From JAGIBJ01 sp032119795 (GTDB lineage: Bacteria > Actinomycetota > Thermoleophilia > Solirubrobacterales > Solirubrobacteraceae), in NCBI GenBank assembly GCA_032119795.1, contig JAUMFO010000040.1:43645-107644 (forward strand): a stretch of 64,000 nucleotides of DNA, read 5' to 3'. Positions within the stretch are counted from its first letter, which is position 1. Every line of letters starts with the position of its first letter. Both the position numbers and the translations under genes were made by a program. This document shows positions 33,213-44,156 of this stretch, piece by piece. The notes under the pieces were generated by a model that was not told where the DNA came from, ran no database searches, and saw only the letters and a program-made list of their open reading frames with translations.

Positions 33213-34169
33213 TTGATTGAACTCGACCTTCTTTCAGGCGCCACCGGCGCCTGGTTCGCCCTTATTGCCGCCATCGCGGTCCTCCTGGTTCTCGACCTAG
33301 CGGTCCTGCGCGGTCGCAACGGAGAGATGTCGACGCGCGCTGCCGCCGTGACCTCCGTGGTCTGGGTAACCCTCTCGATGGTGTTCGGCGTGGTCTTGCT
33401 GTTCCTCGGAACCAGCGGCCAAGCGGAGGCGTACTTCGCCGGCTACTTCGTCGAGAAGAGCCTCTCGCTCGACAACGTCTTCGTGTTCCTCGTGGTGTTC
33501 AACGCGTTCGCGATCCCGGAGATCCGCCGCGCGCGGCTGCTGACCTACGGCATCGTCCTTGCGCTCGTTCTGCGCCTGATCTTCATCCTCATCGGCGCGG
33601 CCGCACTCGAGCGCGCGTCTTGGCTCAGCATCCCCTTCGGACTGTTTCTGCTGTGGACCGGATGGAAGCTCTGGAAGGACCGCCACGGCGACGGCGGTGA
33701 AGAGGAGAAACTCGTGCAGGGCGTCCGCCGTCGCCTCAACGTCGCAGATGGCGAGCACGGCGACCGACTCACCGTCAAGGTCAACGGCAAGCGCGCCCTG
33801 ACCGCTGGCGGCGCCACCCTCGTAGCAATCGCGGTCGTCGACATCGTCTTCGCCGTCGACTCCGTTCCCGCGATCCTCGCGATCACCACCGACACCTACG
33901 TCGTGTTTGCCGCCAACGCGTTCGCGCTCCTAGGCCTACGTCCGCTGTTCTTCTTGGTAGCCGACCTCGTCGAACGCCTCTACTACCTCAAGGCCGCCCT
34001 CGCGCTGCTCCTGATCTTCATCGCCATCAAGATGGGCCTCAGCGAAGTCACCGGCAAAGTCCCGCCCGAGTACTCACTGATTGGCGTGGCCACGATCCTC
34101 GGAGGAGGCGTCATCGCCTCGCTCGTTCGCGACCGCCGCCGACGTAGTACCGCCAACTCCACAGCCTGA
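33213..34169 (+). CDS. TerC-family integral membrane protein
   Basis: 318 residues with about eight membrane segments. TerC signatures: FVEKSLSLDNVFVFLVVF, FALLGLRPLFFLVADLVERLYYLKAALALLLIFIAIKM and AVDIVFAVDSVPAILAIT. Acidic residues in the helices (ENVFVF-type D, DIVFAVDS) are the presumed metal path; related proteins (Alx, MeeF/MeeY) export Mn for metalloenzyme assembly. Start is TTG 33213, directly before the first helix. No Mn riboswitch of the yybP-ykoY type is seen upstream. Confidence 0.9.
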   Translation: MIELDLLSGATGAWFALIAAIAVLLVLDLAVLRGRNGEMSTRAAAVTSVVWVTLSMVFGVVLLFLGTSGQAEAYFAGYFVEKSLSLDNVFVFLVVFNAFAIPEIRRARLLTYGIVLALVLRLIFILIGAAALERASWLSIPFGLFLLWTGWKLWKDRHGDGGEEEKLVQGVRRRLNVADGEHGDRLTVKVNGKRALTAGGATLVAIAVVDIVFAVDSVPAILAITTDTYVVFAANAFALLGLRPLFFLVADLVERLYYLKAALALLLIFIAIKMGLSEVTGKVPPEYSLIGVATILGGGVIASLVRDRRRRSTANSTA

Positions 34170-34274
34170 TATGCCGTCGCCCGTCGAGCACATCGCGGCG
34201 CAGGCCCTGATGGGGACCCAACCTACGGCCGTTACGGTCGCCCCGCCATCTACTGCCACAAAAAGGACCTCTGC

Positions 34275-35123
34275 ATGTTTACCAACGTCGTCATTGGCAT
34301 CGACGGGTTTCGGCCCGATACACGCGCGATCAAGGCTGCCCAGGCAATCGCGCCAACTGCCACCTACCATCTCGCAGCGATCTACCCGGATAGCGACAAA
34401 CAGCCGGGCGCGGGGTTCGAGGACTATCGCGAGCGGGTTCGCCAGGCCGCCCTCGAGGTCGTCGAAGCGCAGCGTGCGGCAGCCGAGCTGCCCGCCGCGC
34501 AAGTGCACGCCCTGCCGGGGCACACGCCTTCGCGGGGACTGAAAGCGTTTGCCGACGACATCTCCGCCGACCTGATCGTGCTCGGCGCAGCCCTTGAGGG
34601 CGCCGCCCACCGCGCGGTCATGGGCGACGTAGCCCGCGGCGTCCTGCACGGTGCGCCCTGCCCCGTCCTCGTTGTGGCCCGCTGCGACGAGGTCCCCGCC
34701 CGACCAAAGGTGATCGGTGTGGCCTACAACGGATCGACCGAGTCCGAGGCCGCACTTCGGACCGCTGTCGAACTGGCCGACGGGCTCGACGCACACATCG
34801 ACCTGGTCGAGGCGATCCACATCGGCACGGACCCTGAGCGGTGGGAACCACAGAGGCGCGAGTACCTCATCGGCCTCACAAGCAGTGAGCAGGCCCGCAT
34901 CACCGCCAAAGCCCAAGCACTCCCGGTGCCTGCCACCGCCACCGTGGCGCACGCCCCGGCACGAGAAGCACTGCAAGAGCTCGCCGCGCGAGTAGACCTC
35001 GTAGTCTGCGGCTCACGTTCGTGGGGCCCGTTCCGCCGCATCGCGTTCGGCAGCACCGCCGACCATCTCGTCCACCACTCCACCTGTCCCGTCCTCGTCG
35101 TGCCTCGCGGCGCCGACGTCTAG
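34275..35123 (+). CDS. Tandem universal stress protein (two Usp domains)
   Basis: 282 residues. Domain 1 (1-~135) starts FTNVVIGIDGFRP and ends SADLIVLGA...GDVARGVLHGAPCPVLVV. Domain 2 (~145-280) starts KVIGVAYNGSTESEAAL and ends VDLVVCGSRSWGPFRRIAFGSTADHLVHHSTCPVLVVPRG. The second domain retains the GS..G...GS...L ATP-binding layout; the first is less complete. Stress role (hypoxia, starvation) inferred from the family. Confidence 0.92.
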   Translation: MFTNVVIGIDGFRPDTRAIKAAQAIAPTATYHLAAIYPDSDKQPGAGFEDYRERVRQAALEVVEAQRAAAELPAAQVHALPGHTPSRGLKAFADDISADLIVLGAALEGAAHRAVMGDVARGVLHGAPCPVLVVARCDEVPARPKVIGVAYNGSTESEAALRTAVELADGLDAHIDLVEAIHIGTDPERWEPQRREYLIGLTSSEQARITAKAQALPVPATATVAHAPAREALQELAARVDLVVCGSRSWGPFRRIAFGSTADHLVHHSTCPVLVVPRGADV

Positions 35124-35223
35124 GACCCTGGCGACGACGCCAAGGCGCGCAAGTCGGCCGGCCCGCAGACCCGTCTCAGGCCCCCGCCCCGCCCCACGCG
35201 GCCCCAGCCCGTACCTTGGATGG

Positions 35224-37005
<1,782 letters not shown>

Positions 37006-37104
37006 CAGCCGCTATCGACGAGTTCGCGAAGCGTGTTGCCCAACACGCTAGGTTGCGGATAGGAGAGCTGCCCGGCTCCCCTGTCCCACCCCACGGAGAG
37101 TCTC

Positions 37105-38844
37105 GTGTCTCGACTCCTACCCCGCCTGGCGCTTGCCTCGGCGGTTGCCCTCGTCGCCCTCGGCGGAGCGGTCGCCCCCGCCACCGCGGCGACGACCGTC
37201 ACCGATCAGGACTTTCGCTGCAAATACCCGCTGCTCGCTATCGAGCCGCCAGAGGCGAAGTGGACGGTGTCGGCGCCCGACAGGATCGAAGACGCCTTCA
37301 CCCTCGACGTGGACGTCGACTTCGTGAGCGTGGGCGAACTTGACTTCGGCGTGGTCGACGGGTTCAGCTCGCTCGAGGGCACCCTCGACGCCGACCTGCT
37401 GCTGAAGTACCCCAGCGGCCAGACGGCAGTCGTGAAGACGAAGATTCCCGTGGGCCCGACGGCACCGAGCACGCCGTCCACGTTCTCCGGGCAGAAGTCC
37501 ATCACGTTGAACGGCCTGGGAGAGCTCGGTTTGGGCACGCTCGAGGTCCAGCGCGTCGGACTCAACCTGACGGCGCGCAGAGCCGACGGCACGACGATCG
37601 CGCTGGCCGCCCTGACGACGGGACTCGACGGCGAACCCGTCACGCCGTCCGACGCCGACCCGAACACGTTCGACGTGTACTGCCGCCAGGACGCCCAGCA
37701 GAGCCCGCAGATCGCGGCGCTGGAATTCGGTCCCGACGGCGCTTCCTGCTGGGCCCTCGGCAACTGCGCGCAGCCCCAGGCGCCGAGCAAACCGATCGTC
37801 ACCTCCGTCACCGACCGCTCGGCAGTGGTGCAGTGGAACCCCGCGACCGACACGTCGGTCAAGGGCTGGGTCGTCGAGGTCGAAGGGCTCAGCGGGCCGC
37901 TTCAGGCCGGCTCCAACCGTCTGCCGCTGACCGGTTTGCAGCCGGCCACGACGTACACCGGCACGGTCCGCTCGGTCTCCCGCGACGAGAACGCGCCGGA
38001 CTCTGATCCGATCTCCTTCACCTTCTCGACCGAGGACCCGTCCCTTCGCGACATCCCGCGACCGGCCGCGGCAGTCCCCAACGACATCGGCCAGACCTCG
38101 GCGATCGTTCGCTGGAACCTGCCCCAGAACCCCATCCTGGGCTTCCGGATCGTGTCGCCCGAGGGGCAGCGCGACGAGCACTACACCGTCACGCAACTCA
38201 TCCTCCGCGATCTCCAGCCCGACACCGCGTATGAAGTCCGCGTGCAGTCGCTCCTCCTGGACGGCGAGAGCTTCTCCAAGCCGCTCGTCATCAAGTTCCG
38301 TACGCGGCCCCGGCCGGTTCCGCCCACGATCAGCTACGGCGTGACCGGATCGGCAGAGATCGCCTCGCTCGTGCGAGGGTCGCTGCCGCTCAAGGGCAGC
38401 TCAACGCTGACCTATACGTTCCAAGGCGAGGGCTACGCGGTGAACGGGACCCTCAATCTCGGCCAGACGACGGGCCGTCTGGTCGCGCTTGCCTTTCTCC
38501 CCGTGACCGTGAAGGTCGGCTTCGTCAGCTCCGGCCCGGCGACAGGCTCGTTCGGCGGCTTCATCGGTTCGACGATGGGGCTGACCCAGACGGTGCGCAT
38601 CAAGGTGCTCGAGGCCCGGCTGTTCGGAGCGATTCCGTTGGCCGCCAGCAACAGCTGCCAGTCCAAGCAGCTGACGGACCTGAACCTCGGCGTCGGTTCC
38701 GGCTTTTCGCGGGCCAAAGGCGGCGTGCTCACTGGCAAGTTCAAGATCAGCGACCTCAACGGCTGCGGCGCGCTGAATGGGCTCGTCTCGCCGGTGATCG
38801 CGGGAGAGGGCAACACGATCTCGGTCAAGCTCACCGCCCCATAA
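37105..38844 (+). CDS. Exported protein with two fibronectin type III domains
   Basis: 579 residues. Signal peptide ~1-31. Residues ~35-200 resemble the DUF6801-type N-terminal domain (DFRCKYPLLAIEPPEAKWTV). FN3 domains at ~230-315 (APSKPIVTSVTDRSAVVQW) and ~320-410 (AVPNDIGQTSAIVRW). The last ~165 residues form the same beta-rich domain as the exported protein at 19623 (SLPLKGSSTLTY, FLPVTVKVGF, ARLFGAIPLAASNSC, GGVLTGKFKISDLNGCG). Surface adhesion or polymer binding is plausible but not shown. Start GTG 37105. Confidence 0.78.
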   Translation: MSRLLPRLALASAVALVALGGAVAPATAATTVTDQDFRCKYPLLAIEPPEAKWTVSAPDRIEDAFTLDVDVDFVSVGELDFGVVDGFSSLEGTLDADLLLKYPSGQTAVVKTKIPVGPTAPSTPSTFSGQKSITLNGLGELGLGTLEVQRVGLNLTARRADGTTIALAALTTGLDGEPVTPSDADPNTFDVYCRQDAQQSPQIAALEFGPDGASCWALGNCAQPQAPSKPIVTSVTDRSAVVQWNPATDTSVKGWVVEVEGLSGPLQAGSNRLPLTGLQPATTYTGTVRSVSRDENAPDSDPISFTFSTEDPSLRDIPRPAAAVPNDIGQTSAIVRWNLPQNPILGFRIVSPEGQRDEHYTVTQLILRDLQPDTAYEVRVQSLLLDGESFSKPLVIKFRTRPRPVPPTISYGVTGSAEIASLVRGSLPLKGSSTLTYTFQGEGYAVNGTLNLGQTTGRLVALAFLPVTVKVGFVSSGPATGSFGGFIGSTMGLTQTVRIKVLEARLFGAIPLAASNSCQSKQLTDLNLGVGSGFSRAKGGVLTGKFKISDLNGCGALNGLVSPVIAGEGNTISVKLTAP

Positions 38845-38923
38845 CGCCCTGCGCGCTCGTGGGTGCAGCACAACGTCTCGCGCACCAGACCTCCTCCGAC
38901 TTGTAGGTGCGGCTGGCCACGCT

Positions 38924-38956
38924 CCGGTGATCGCCTACCGCGCGGTCGGCAAGTAC
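38924..38956 (+). pseudogene. 33-bp relic of the methylenetetrahydrofolate-reductase-like gene
   Basis: Matches 48828..48860 inside the disrupted gene at 32 of 33 positions and would read PVIAYRAVGKY before an early stop. No further similarity in the flanks. Looks like the scar of an older copy or recombination. Confidence 0.55.
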
Positions 38957-39066
38957 GCTCGGTAGCTGGTATCTAGACATGCTGCTTGGGCGGCGTGCGC
39001 GGAGACGGCGATGAACGGTGAGCACCCCCGCCCCCACGCGTTGATCGCGATCCCCCGCAGAACCGG

Positions 39067-40188
39067 ATGACCAACATGAGCCCTTCGCACCACGACGAGC
39101 CCTTCGACGCCGTCCTCTTCCTCTCGTTCGGCGGACCGGATGGCCCCGAGGACGTCCGGCCGTTCCTCGAGAACGTGACCCGCGGCCGCGGCGTTCCGCC
39201 GGAGCGCCTGGACGAAGTCGTCGAGCACTACCTGCACTTCGGCGGCGTCTCGCCGATCAACGCCCTCAATCTCGAGCTCATCGATCGTTTGCGGGCCGAA
39301 CTGGACGCCCGAGGCGTCGACCTGCCAGTGGTGTTCGGGAATCGCAACTGGCACCCGTTGATCGAGGACGCCGTCGCCGAGCTCTACGACGCCGGCCACC
39401 GTCGGGTGCTGGTGTTTGCGACCTCCGCCTGGGGCGGCTTCTCTGGATGTGCGCAGTACCACGAGGACATCGGGCGGGCGCTCGAAGCGCTTGCCGCTCG
39501 GGAAGGCGCCAAGCACGGCAGCGAGCTGCTCACGCTGCGCAAGCTCCCCCACTTCTGGGACCGCCCGCAGATGCGCGCGGCATGCGCCGATGCGATCACC
39601 GCGGCCCGTGAGGCACTGCCAGCGAGCGAGCGCGCCAGTGCGCGGCTCGTGTTCACCGCGCACTCGATTCCGACCGCCGCCGACAAGAACGCGGGCCCGC
39701 CGGCCGAGGGCGGGCACCTCTACAGTCGCCAAGTACACGCCGCCGCGGCCGCTGCTGCGAGCACGGCCGGATTCGACGACTTCGACGTCGTCTGGCAGTC
39801 GCGGTCGGGCCCGCCGCAGGTGCCGTGGCTCGAGCCCGACGTGTGCGACCACCTCGACACGCTGCCCGCGGGCGGCGTGAGCGCGGTGATCGTCTGCCCG
39901 ATCGGCTTCATCTCCGACCACCTCGAGGTGGTGTGGGATCTCGACACGGAGGCCGAGGCGAAGGCCCGCGAGCTCGGACTGGCGTTCGTTCGCGCCGGCA
40001 CCGTCGGCACCGATCCGCGGTTCACCGAGATGATGGCCGACCTGATCGAGGAACACCGCGGCGGCGCAGCCACGTTTGGTGACGGCTGCACCGACAACGG
40101 CAAGCGCTGCGCGCCGGGCTGCTGCGCGCCGGTGCGCCGGCCCGCGGCTGCGGGCCGGCGCGCACCGATGGATCAGTCGCCTACGTAG
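39067..40188 (+). CDS. hemH: Ferrochelatase (coproporphyrin III type)
   Basis: Inserts Fe(II) into porphyrin, the late step of haem synthesis; 373 residues. Key blocks: VLFLSFGGPDGPEDVRPFLENV, GNRNWHPLIEDAV, the catalytic His in FTAHSIP, QSRSGPPQVPWLEPDV and CPIGFISDHLEVVWDLD. In actinobacteria this enzyme acts on coproporphyrin III. The C-terminal CTDNGKRCAPGCCAP cluster fits the [2Fe-2S] ligands known in actinobacterial ferrochelatases. The last ~25 residues are encoded by a strong GC hairpin (40132..40165). M1 (39067) or M4 (39076) could be the start. Confidence 0.95.
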   Translation: MTNMSPSHHDEPFDAVLFLSFGGPDGPEDVRPFLENVTRGRGVPPERLDEVVEHYLHFGGVSPINALNLELIDRLRAELDARGVDLPVVFGNRNWHPLIEDAVAELYDAGHRRVLVFATSAWGGFSGCAQYHEDIGRALEALAAREGAKHGSELLTLRKLPHFWDRPQMRAACADAITAAREALPASERASARLVFTAHSIPTAADKNAGPPAEGGHLYSRQVHAAAAAAASTAGFDDFDVVWQSRSGPPQVPWLEPDVCDHLDTLPAGGVSAVIVCPIGFISDHLEVVWDLDTEAEAKARELGLAFVRAGTVGTDPRFTEMMADLIEEHRGGAATFGDGCTDNGKRCAPGCCAPVRRPAAAGRRAPMDQSPT

Positions 40189-40220
40189 CGGTGGCGACCG
40201 GCGCCGTCGTAGCTACCGCG

Positions 40221-40760
40221 CTACTGGATGACGGTGTCGATGACGTGCACGGTGCCATTGCTCGTCGCGACGTCTGGCATCGTGACGGCGGCGCCGTCGA
40301 TGGTCACCTCGTCACCGTCGATCGCCACGGTGAGCTTCTTGCCGCCCACGGTGTCGATCTCCTGGCCGTCCTTGAGGTCGGCGGCCTTCACGTCGCCCTC
40401 CACCACGTGGTTGAGGAGGATCGCCTTGAGGTCGTCGGTCTTGGTCGTAGTGAGCTCGGTGACGGTGTCTTTGCCGAGCTTGTCGAATGCGGCGTTGGTC
40501 GGCGCGAACACGGTGTACGGCCCGTCGCCTTGGAGCGTCTCGACGAGATCGGCAGCGGTGACGGCCGCCACCAGCGTCGAGAGATCGTCGGTGGCCGACG
40601 CGACACCGACGATGTCCTGCGGCTCCGTTGCGGCAGGCTCAACGGCTGCCGGCGTGGAGGCCGGTGCGGCGCTCTCGGTGTCGGCGTCATCTCCGCAACC
40701 TGCGGCGAAGATGGCGATGGCTGTGGCTGCGGCAAACGCGGTGAGTTGCTGGTGACGCAT
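40221..40760 (-). CDS. Fasciclin-domain lipoprotein
   Basis: 179 residues. Lipobox FAAGC with acylated Cys22. Ala/Pro/Glu-rich spacer to ~45, then one fasciclin (FAS1) domain: DLSTLVAAVTAADLVETLQGDGPYTVFAPTNAAFDKL (H1 region) and the C-terminal H2-like NGTVHVIDTVI with YH motif variant ILLNHVVEGDV. Secreted adhesion-type domain anchored to the membrane. Confidence 0.92.
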   Translation of the reverse strand: MRHQQLTAFAAATAIAIFAAGCGDDADTESAAPASTPAAVEPAATEPQDIVGVASATDDLSTLVAAVTAADLVETLQGDGPYTVFAPTNAAFDKLGKDTVTELTTTKTDDLKAILLNHVVEGDVKAADLKDGQEIDTVGGKKLTVAIDGDEVTIDGAAVTMPDVATSNGTVHVIDTVIQ

Positions 40761-40914
40761 GAGAACTGTCCCTCTCTATGTGGGTGGAGTGCTGCGCAAG
40801 GCAGCGCCGTTCGCCAGTGGGTACGTCGTCGTCCGCGCGACCGGATGACGGGTTTGCCGGGCAACTCGGCGGGCGATCTCCAACGGCGCGAGCGCGAGCC
40901 GATACGGTCGCGGC

Positions 40915-41102
40915 GTGACGCTCACCACTCGCATCAGCGCCGGGGAGGGAGACTTCGTGCTCTTCGCGGTTACCCCGCCCAGGCGGTCCACTCCTGCCGA
41001 CCTGATCCCTGAGATCGCCCGCGCCACCGTCGAGCGGCTCCGTCACCTCGATCTCGATGGCCTGGTGCTCTACGACATCGACGACGAGAGCTCCCGCAAT
41101 CC
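40915..41102 (+). pseudogene. Methylenetetrahydrofolate-reductase-like gene, 5' part (disrupted)
   Basis: First 62 and two-thirds codons: TLTTRISAGEGDFVLFAVTPPRRS...LIPEIARATVERLRHLDLDGLVLYDIDDESSRNP. Cut at 41102 by the transposon; the remaining frame adds about a dozen alien residues and stops at 41139. With the 3' part it rebuilds a 310-residue protein of the MTHFR family. Start GTG 40915. Confidence 0.9.
41098..41102. repeat. Left target-site duplication AATCC
   Basis: AATCC directly before the left inverted repeat; repeated at 48744..48748 after the right one. Five bases is the Tn3-family length. Confidence 0.9.
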
Positions 41103-41140
41103 GGGGGCTATAGAGAGTTCGTGCGGAAAACCGGGTTAAG
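41103..41140 (+). repeat. Left terminal inverted repeat of transposon
   Basis: 38 bp, starting GGGGGCTATAGAGAGTTCG and ending GGGTTAAG, the GGGG...TAAG layout of Tn3-family ends. It overlaps the stop codon of tnpA. Confidence 0.92.
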
Positions 41141-44100
41141 CGGCCAACGGGCTCGTGCTGGTGGTGTTGAGGGCGCGGTAGGCGTCGCGGTGGCGCATCA
41201 GTTCGGGGAGGGTGATGCGGTAGCGGCCGGTGAGGGTGATGTGGTCGGAGCCCAGGGGGCTGAGTCGTTCGATGTCGGCAGCGTGGATCTTGTGGCCCGT
41301 CGCAGCGAGGTGGTCGAGGGCGCGCCCGGTGTAGATCGTGTTGTAGAGGACGATTGCGTTGACGATGAGGCCGAGGGTTCCGAGTTGTTCTTCTTGGCCT
41401 TGGCGGTAGCTTTGGCGCAGTTCGCCGCGGTGGCCGTGGCAGACTTCTCGGCAGAGGGCGTGGCGGCTTTCGCCGCGGTTGAGCTGGGTCAGAATGCGCC
41501 GCCGGAATGGCTGGTCGTTGCAGTAGTCCAGGAGGTGGATCGTCTTGGCGGCGCGGCCGACGTGCTGGAGCGCCTGGGCGAGTGAGGCGAGGTGGCGGGT
41601 TTGGCTGCGCAGGGCTCTGACGAGCTGACTGGCAGTGGTGTGGCGTTGCAGCAGGCTGCCGGCGACGCGTTGCAGGTCGTCGTAGTGCTGCTCGATCAGG
41701 TCGGTGTTGATCTGGTGGCGCGCCAGGCGGTTCATCGGCCCGTAGTCGGAGGTTCCGATTCGCCAGAGTGTGGCGCCGCCGGCGTCGGCCAGGCGCGGTG
41801 AGTATTGGTAGCCGAGCAGGCGAAAGAGGCCGAAGATGATGTCGGTGTAGCCGGCGGTGTCGGTGGTGATCTCGCGGGGCCGAACGCTGGTTTGCGGGTC
41901 TAGGAGACCGTCGAGGATGTAGGGGGCGTCGGGCTGGGTGCCGGTGACGACGATTTGGTGCAGGCCGGCGTAGTGGTCGGCGGTAGTGCCAAGGAGCGTG
42001 GCGCCGCGGCGGCGGTCGAAGTAGCGGCGGTTGTAGGCGGCGTGGATCGTGCGGCGCGGGACGACGAACCGCAGGCCGTCGATCGACGCGATCTCTCCGC
42101 CTCCCCAGCGCTCAGCGAGGTCGAGTCCGGCGTGGGTGTCGACGATCCGCGCGTTGGCGGCCGCGAGCGTTTCGGGGCGCAGGTAGCGCTGAGCGACGTA
42201 GCGAAGGCGCGCTTCGCGCAGCGCAGGGTTGCTCTCGTCCACGAGTGGTCTGTAGCCCACGTTGCAGGCTTGCGCGACGAGCACGGCGCAGATGCTCGTC
42301 GCAAGGCCCTCCATCTGGGTGGAGGGGTCCTGGTCGTTGGTGAAGCCGTCGATGAATCCGGTCTTCGCGGCGATCTCAAGCACGAGGTCGGGGAGGTCGG
42401 CGGCCGGCATCAAGGCGTCAACGCGCTCTCGCAGGGCAGTGAGGGAGGCCGGTTCGTCGAGGGCTTCCAGGCGGTCCACGCGCAGTCCTTTGCCGGTCAG
42501 GTCGTGGATCGGATGCTCGGGCGTGATGGCGTCAATCGTCCGCTGGTAGGCGCCGTCGAGATCGGACTCCAGCTGGACCAGGAACGGCGCGGCTTTGGCC
42601 GGCAGGGACAGTGATCGCTGGGTGTCCTGCCGTGAGGCTTCCCAGGCCGGGTCGCTGAGCAGGCTTGCGCGGGCGTCGACGAACCGCTCGCCTTGGGCGA
42701 CGTAGACGTCGCGGCGGCGCAGGCCATCGCGCAGGCTTTCCAGGGCCCACATCGTGTACGCGCCGCGATCAACGGTCCCAGGAGTCGGTTCGACGAGTGC
42801 CCGCCAGGGCCGGGGGACCGAGTCCAGCGGCAGCTGCTCAGGCGTCAAGCCCCGGCGACCGCTGCTCTCGCGCAGGGCGTCGAGCGCCTGCAGGGCCGGC
42901 GTGCCCGCGTCGTTGGCCAGGAAGGAGATGGAGTCCAGCAACGCTGGGAGGTAGCGACGCACGCCCCGGTAGCGGGAGAGCAGCAGCTCTCGCGCGCGAT
43001 CATCCGGTGAGCGAGCCAGCCGCAGCATTGCGTCAACGGCGCCCGCGAGCTCGCGGCGGTCGACGGCCGCAAACACCGCTTCGCGTAGCGAGCCAGACTG
43101 CGCATCGTCGAGTACGACGCGGCATGCCTGCGCGAGCGTTTGGCCAGCCCGGTCAAGGGCCTGGGCGTCGGCGGCGCGTTCGCGCTTGGCCTGCGCCGTG
43201 ACCCTCAGCAACAGCTCGCCGTGGACGCGGTCGAACTGGTCCAGGGCATCATCCTGGCCCCGCTGGGCAGCGGTGATCGCAAACGCCATCAGCGTGGAGA
43301 TCCGACGCGCGTCACTCATCTTCGCGATGTCGGCCGGCCGCGAGCGTTCGGCGTCGACCATCAGCGCTTTGAGCCGCGCGACCGGGAGCGCATCCAGCCC
43401 GCCCAGGCCGTCGGCGAGGTCGCGCAGCTCGTGGACACGCTCAAGACCGCTAATCAGGCCACCGATAGACGGCTCCACCTCCGGGCGCCGTAGCCGCTCA
43501 AGCAGAGAAACGCGTCGCCCCGCGGCCGTGTGAAGCAGCGCCTCTAGGCGCTCGTGCTGGTCCGGGGTCGCTGCGGCGGCGAGCAAGTCAAAGCCGCGGG
43601 CGTCGGCGTGGTCGCGGGCACTGCCAACCAGCCGCCATAGCGTGCTGTGGCCGGGCAACAGGATCCGCGAGCTCGCCAAATGCTCTGCGGCGCGCGCGAA
43701 CAGTGCACGGTGGCTCTCGGCGCCGACCCACGCACGCGCGCGAAGCCATGACACCAGCTCCTCTTGCACGCCATCGGCGCCAAACGGGGTGTAGCCGTAG
43801 TTCCTACGGATCTGCGCCTGGTGCTCCCAGCGCCCCTCACCACCCGCGTAGGCATCAAGAGTGGTGGATGCATCGACGCCGATCTCGCGGATCGTCCAGG
43901 CAACAACGCCCGCCGGAACCTGCGCGGGATCTTCAAGAAATCGCCCCAGGTAACGGACCGTCCCTAGCTGGACCGCGAACCCCAGCCGGTTGTGGTCGCC
44001 GCGCCGAGCAGCGATCCGGCCGCGGTCCTCGTCAGTGAAGAAGAAGCAGCTCGCCAGCTCATCGGCCGAAAGCTCCCGCGAGAACCGGCCATACGCGTCG

Positions 44101-44156
44101 GAGCCGGAGCCTGCGGCAGTCGCTGGAAACCGCAGCACCAACCCTTCGATGGTCAT
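41136..44156 (-). CDS. tnpA: Tn3-family transposase
   Basis: DDE transposase of 1006 residues, full length. N-terminal DUF4158-type DNA-binding region (FSRELSADELASCFFFTDEDRGRIA...RLGFAVQLGTVRYLGRF). Catalytic domain from ~670: first Asp in IASIDGLRFV, second in REITTDTAGYTDIIFGLF, Glu in RQGQEEQLGTLGLIVNAIVLYNTIY. It is translated after the recombinase through an ATGA overlap. Its stop lies in the terminal repeat. No frameshift is seen, so it should be active. Confidence 0.97.
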   Translation of the reverse strand: MTIEGLVLRFPATAAGSGSDAYGRFSRELSADELASCFFFTDEDRGRIAARRGDHNRLGFAVQLGTVRYLGRFLEDPAQVPAGVVAWTIREIGVDASTTLDAYAGGEGRWEHQAQIRRNYGYTPFGADGVQEELVSWLRARAWVGAESHRALFARAAEHLASSRILLPGHSTLWRLVGSARDHADARGFDLLAAAATPDQHERLEALLHTAAGRRVSLLERLRRPEVEPSIGGLISGLERVHELRDLADGLGGLDALPVARLKALMVDAERSRPADIAKMSDARRISTLMAFAITAAQRGQDDALDQFDRVHGELLLRVTAQAKRERAADAQALDRAGQTLAQACRVVLDDAQSGSLREAVFAAVDRRELAGAVDAMLRLARSPDDRARELLLSRYRGVRRYLPALLDSISFLANDAGTPALQALDALRESSGRRGLTPEQLPLDSVPRPWRALVEPTPGTVDRGAYTMWALESLRDGLRRRDVYVAQGERFVDARASLLSDPAWEASRQDTQRSLSLPAKAAPFLVQLESDLDGAYQRTIDAITPEHPIHDLTGKGLRVDRLEALDEPASLTALRERVDALMPAADLPDLVLEIAAKTGFIDGFTNDQDPSTQMEGLATSICAVLVAQACNVGYRPLVDESNPALREARLRYVAQRYLRPETLAAANARIVDTHAGLDLAERWGGGEIASIDGLRFVVPRRTIHAAYNRRYFDRRRGATLLGTTADHYAGLHQIVVTGTQPDAPYILDGLLDPQTSVRPREITTDTAGYTDIIFGLFRLLGYQYSPRLADAGGATLWRIGTSDYGPMNRLARHQINTDLIEQHYDDLQRVAGSLLQRHTTASQLVRALRSQTRHLASLAQALQHVGRAAKTIHLLDYCNDQPFRRRILTQLNRGESRHALCREVCHGHRGELRQSYRQGQEEQLGTLGLIVNAIVLYNTIYTGRALDHLAATGHKIHAADIERLSPLGSDHITLTGRYRITLPELMRHRDAYRALNTTSTSPLAA

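Noticed and set aside
37117..38196. 359-codon - strand ORF opposite the FN3 gene
   Set aside because: Antisense shadow; the + strand has signal peptide and FN3 domains.
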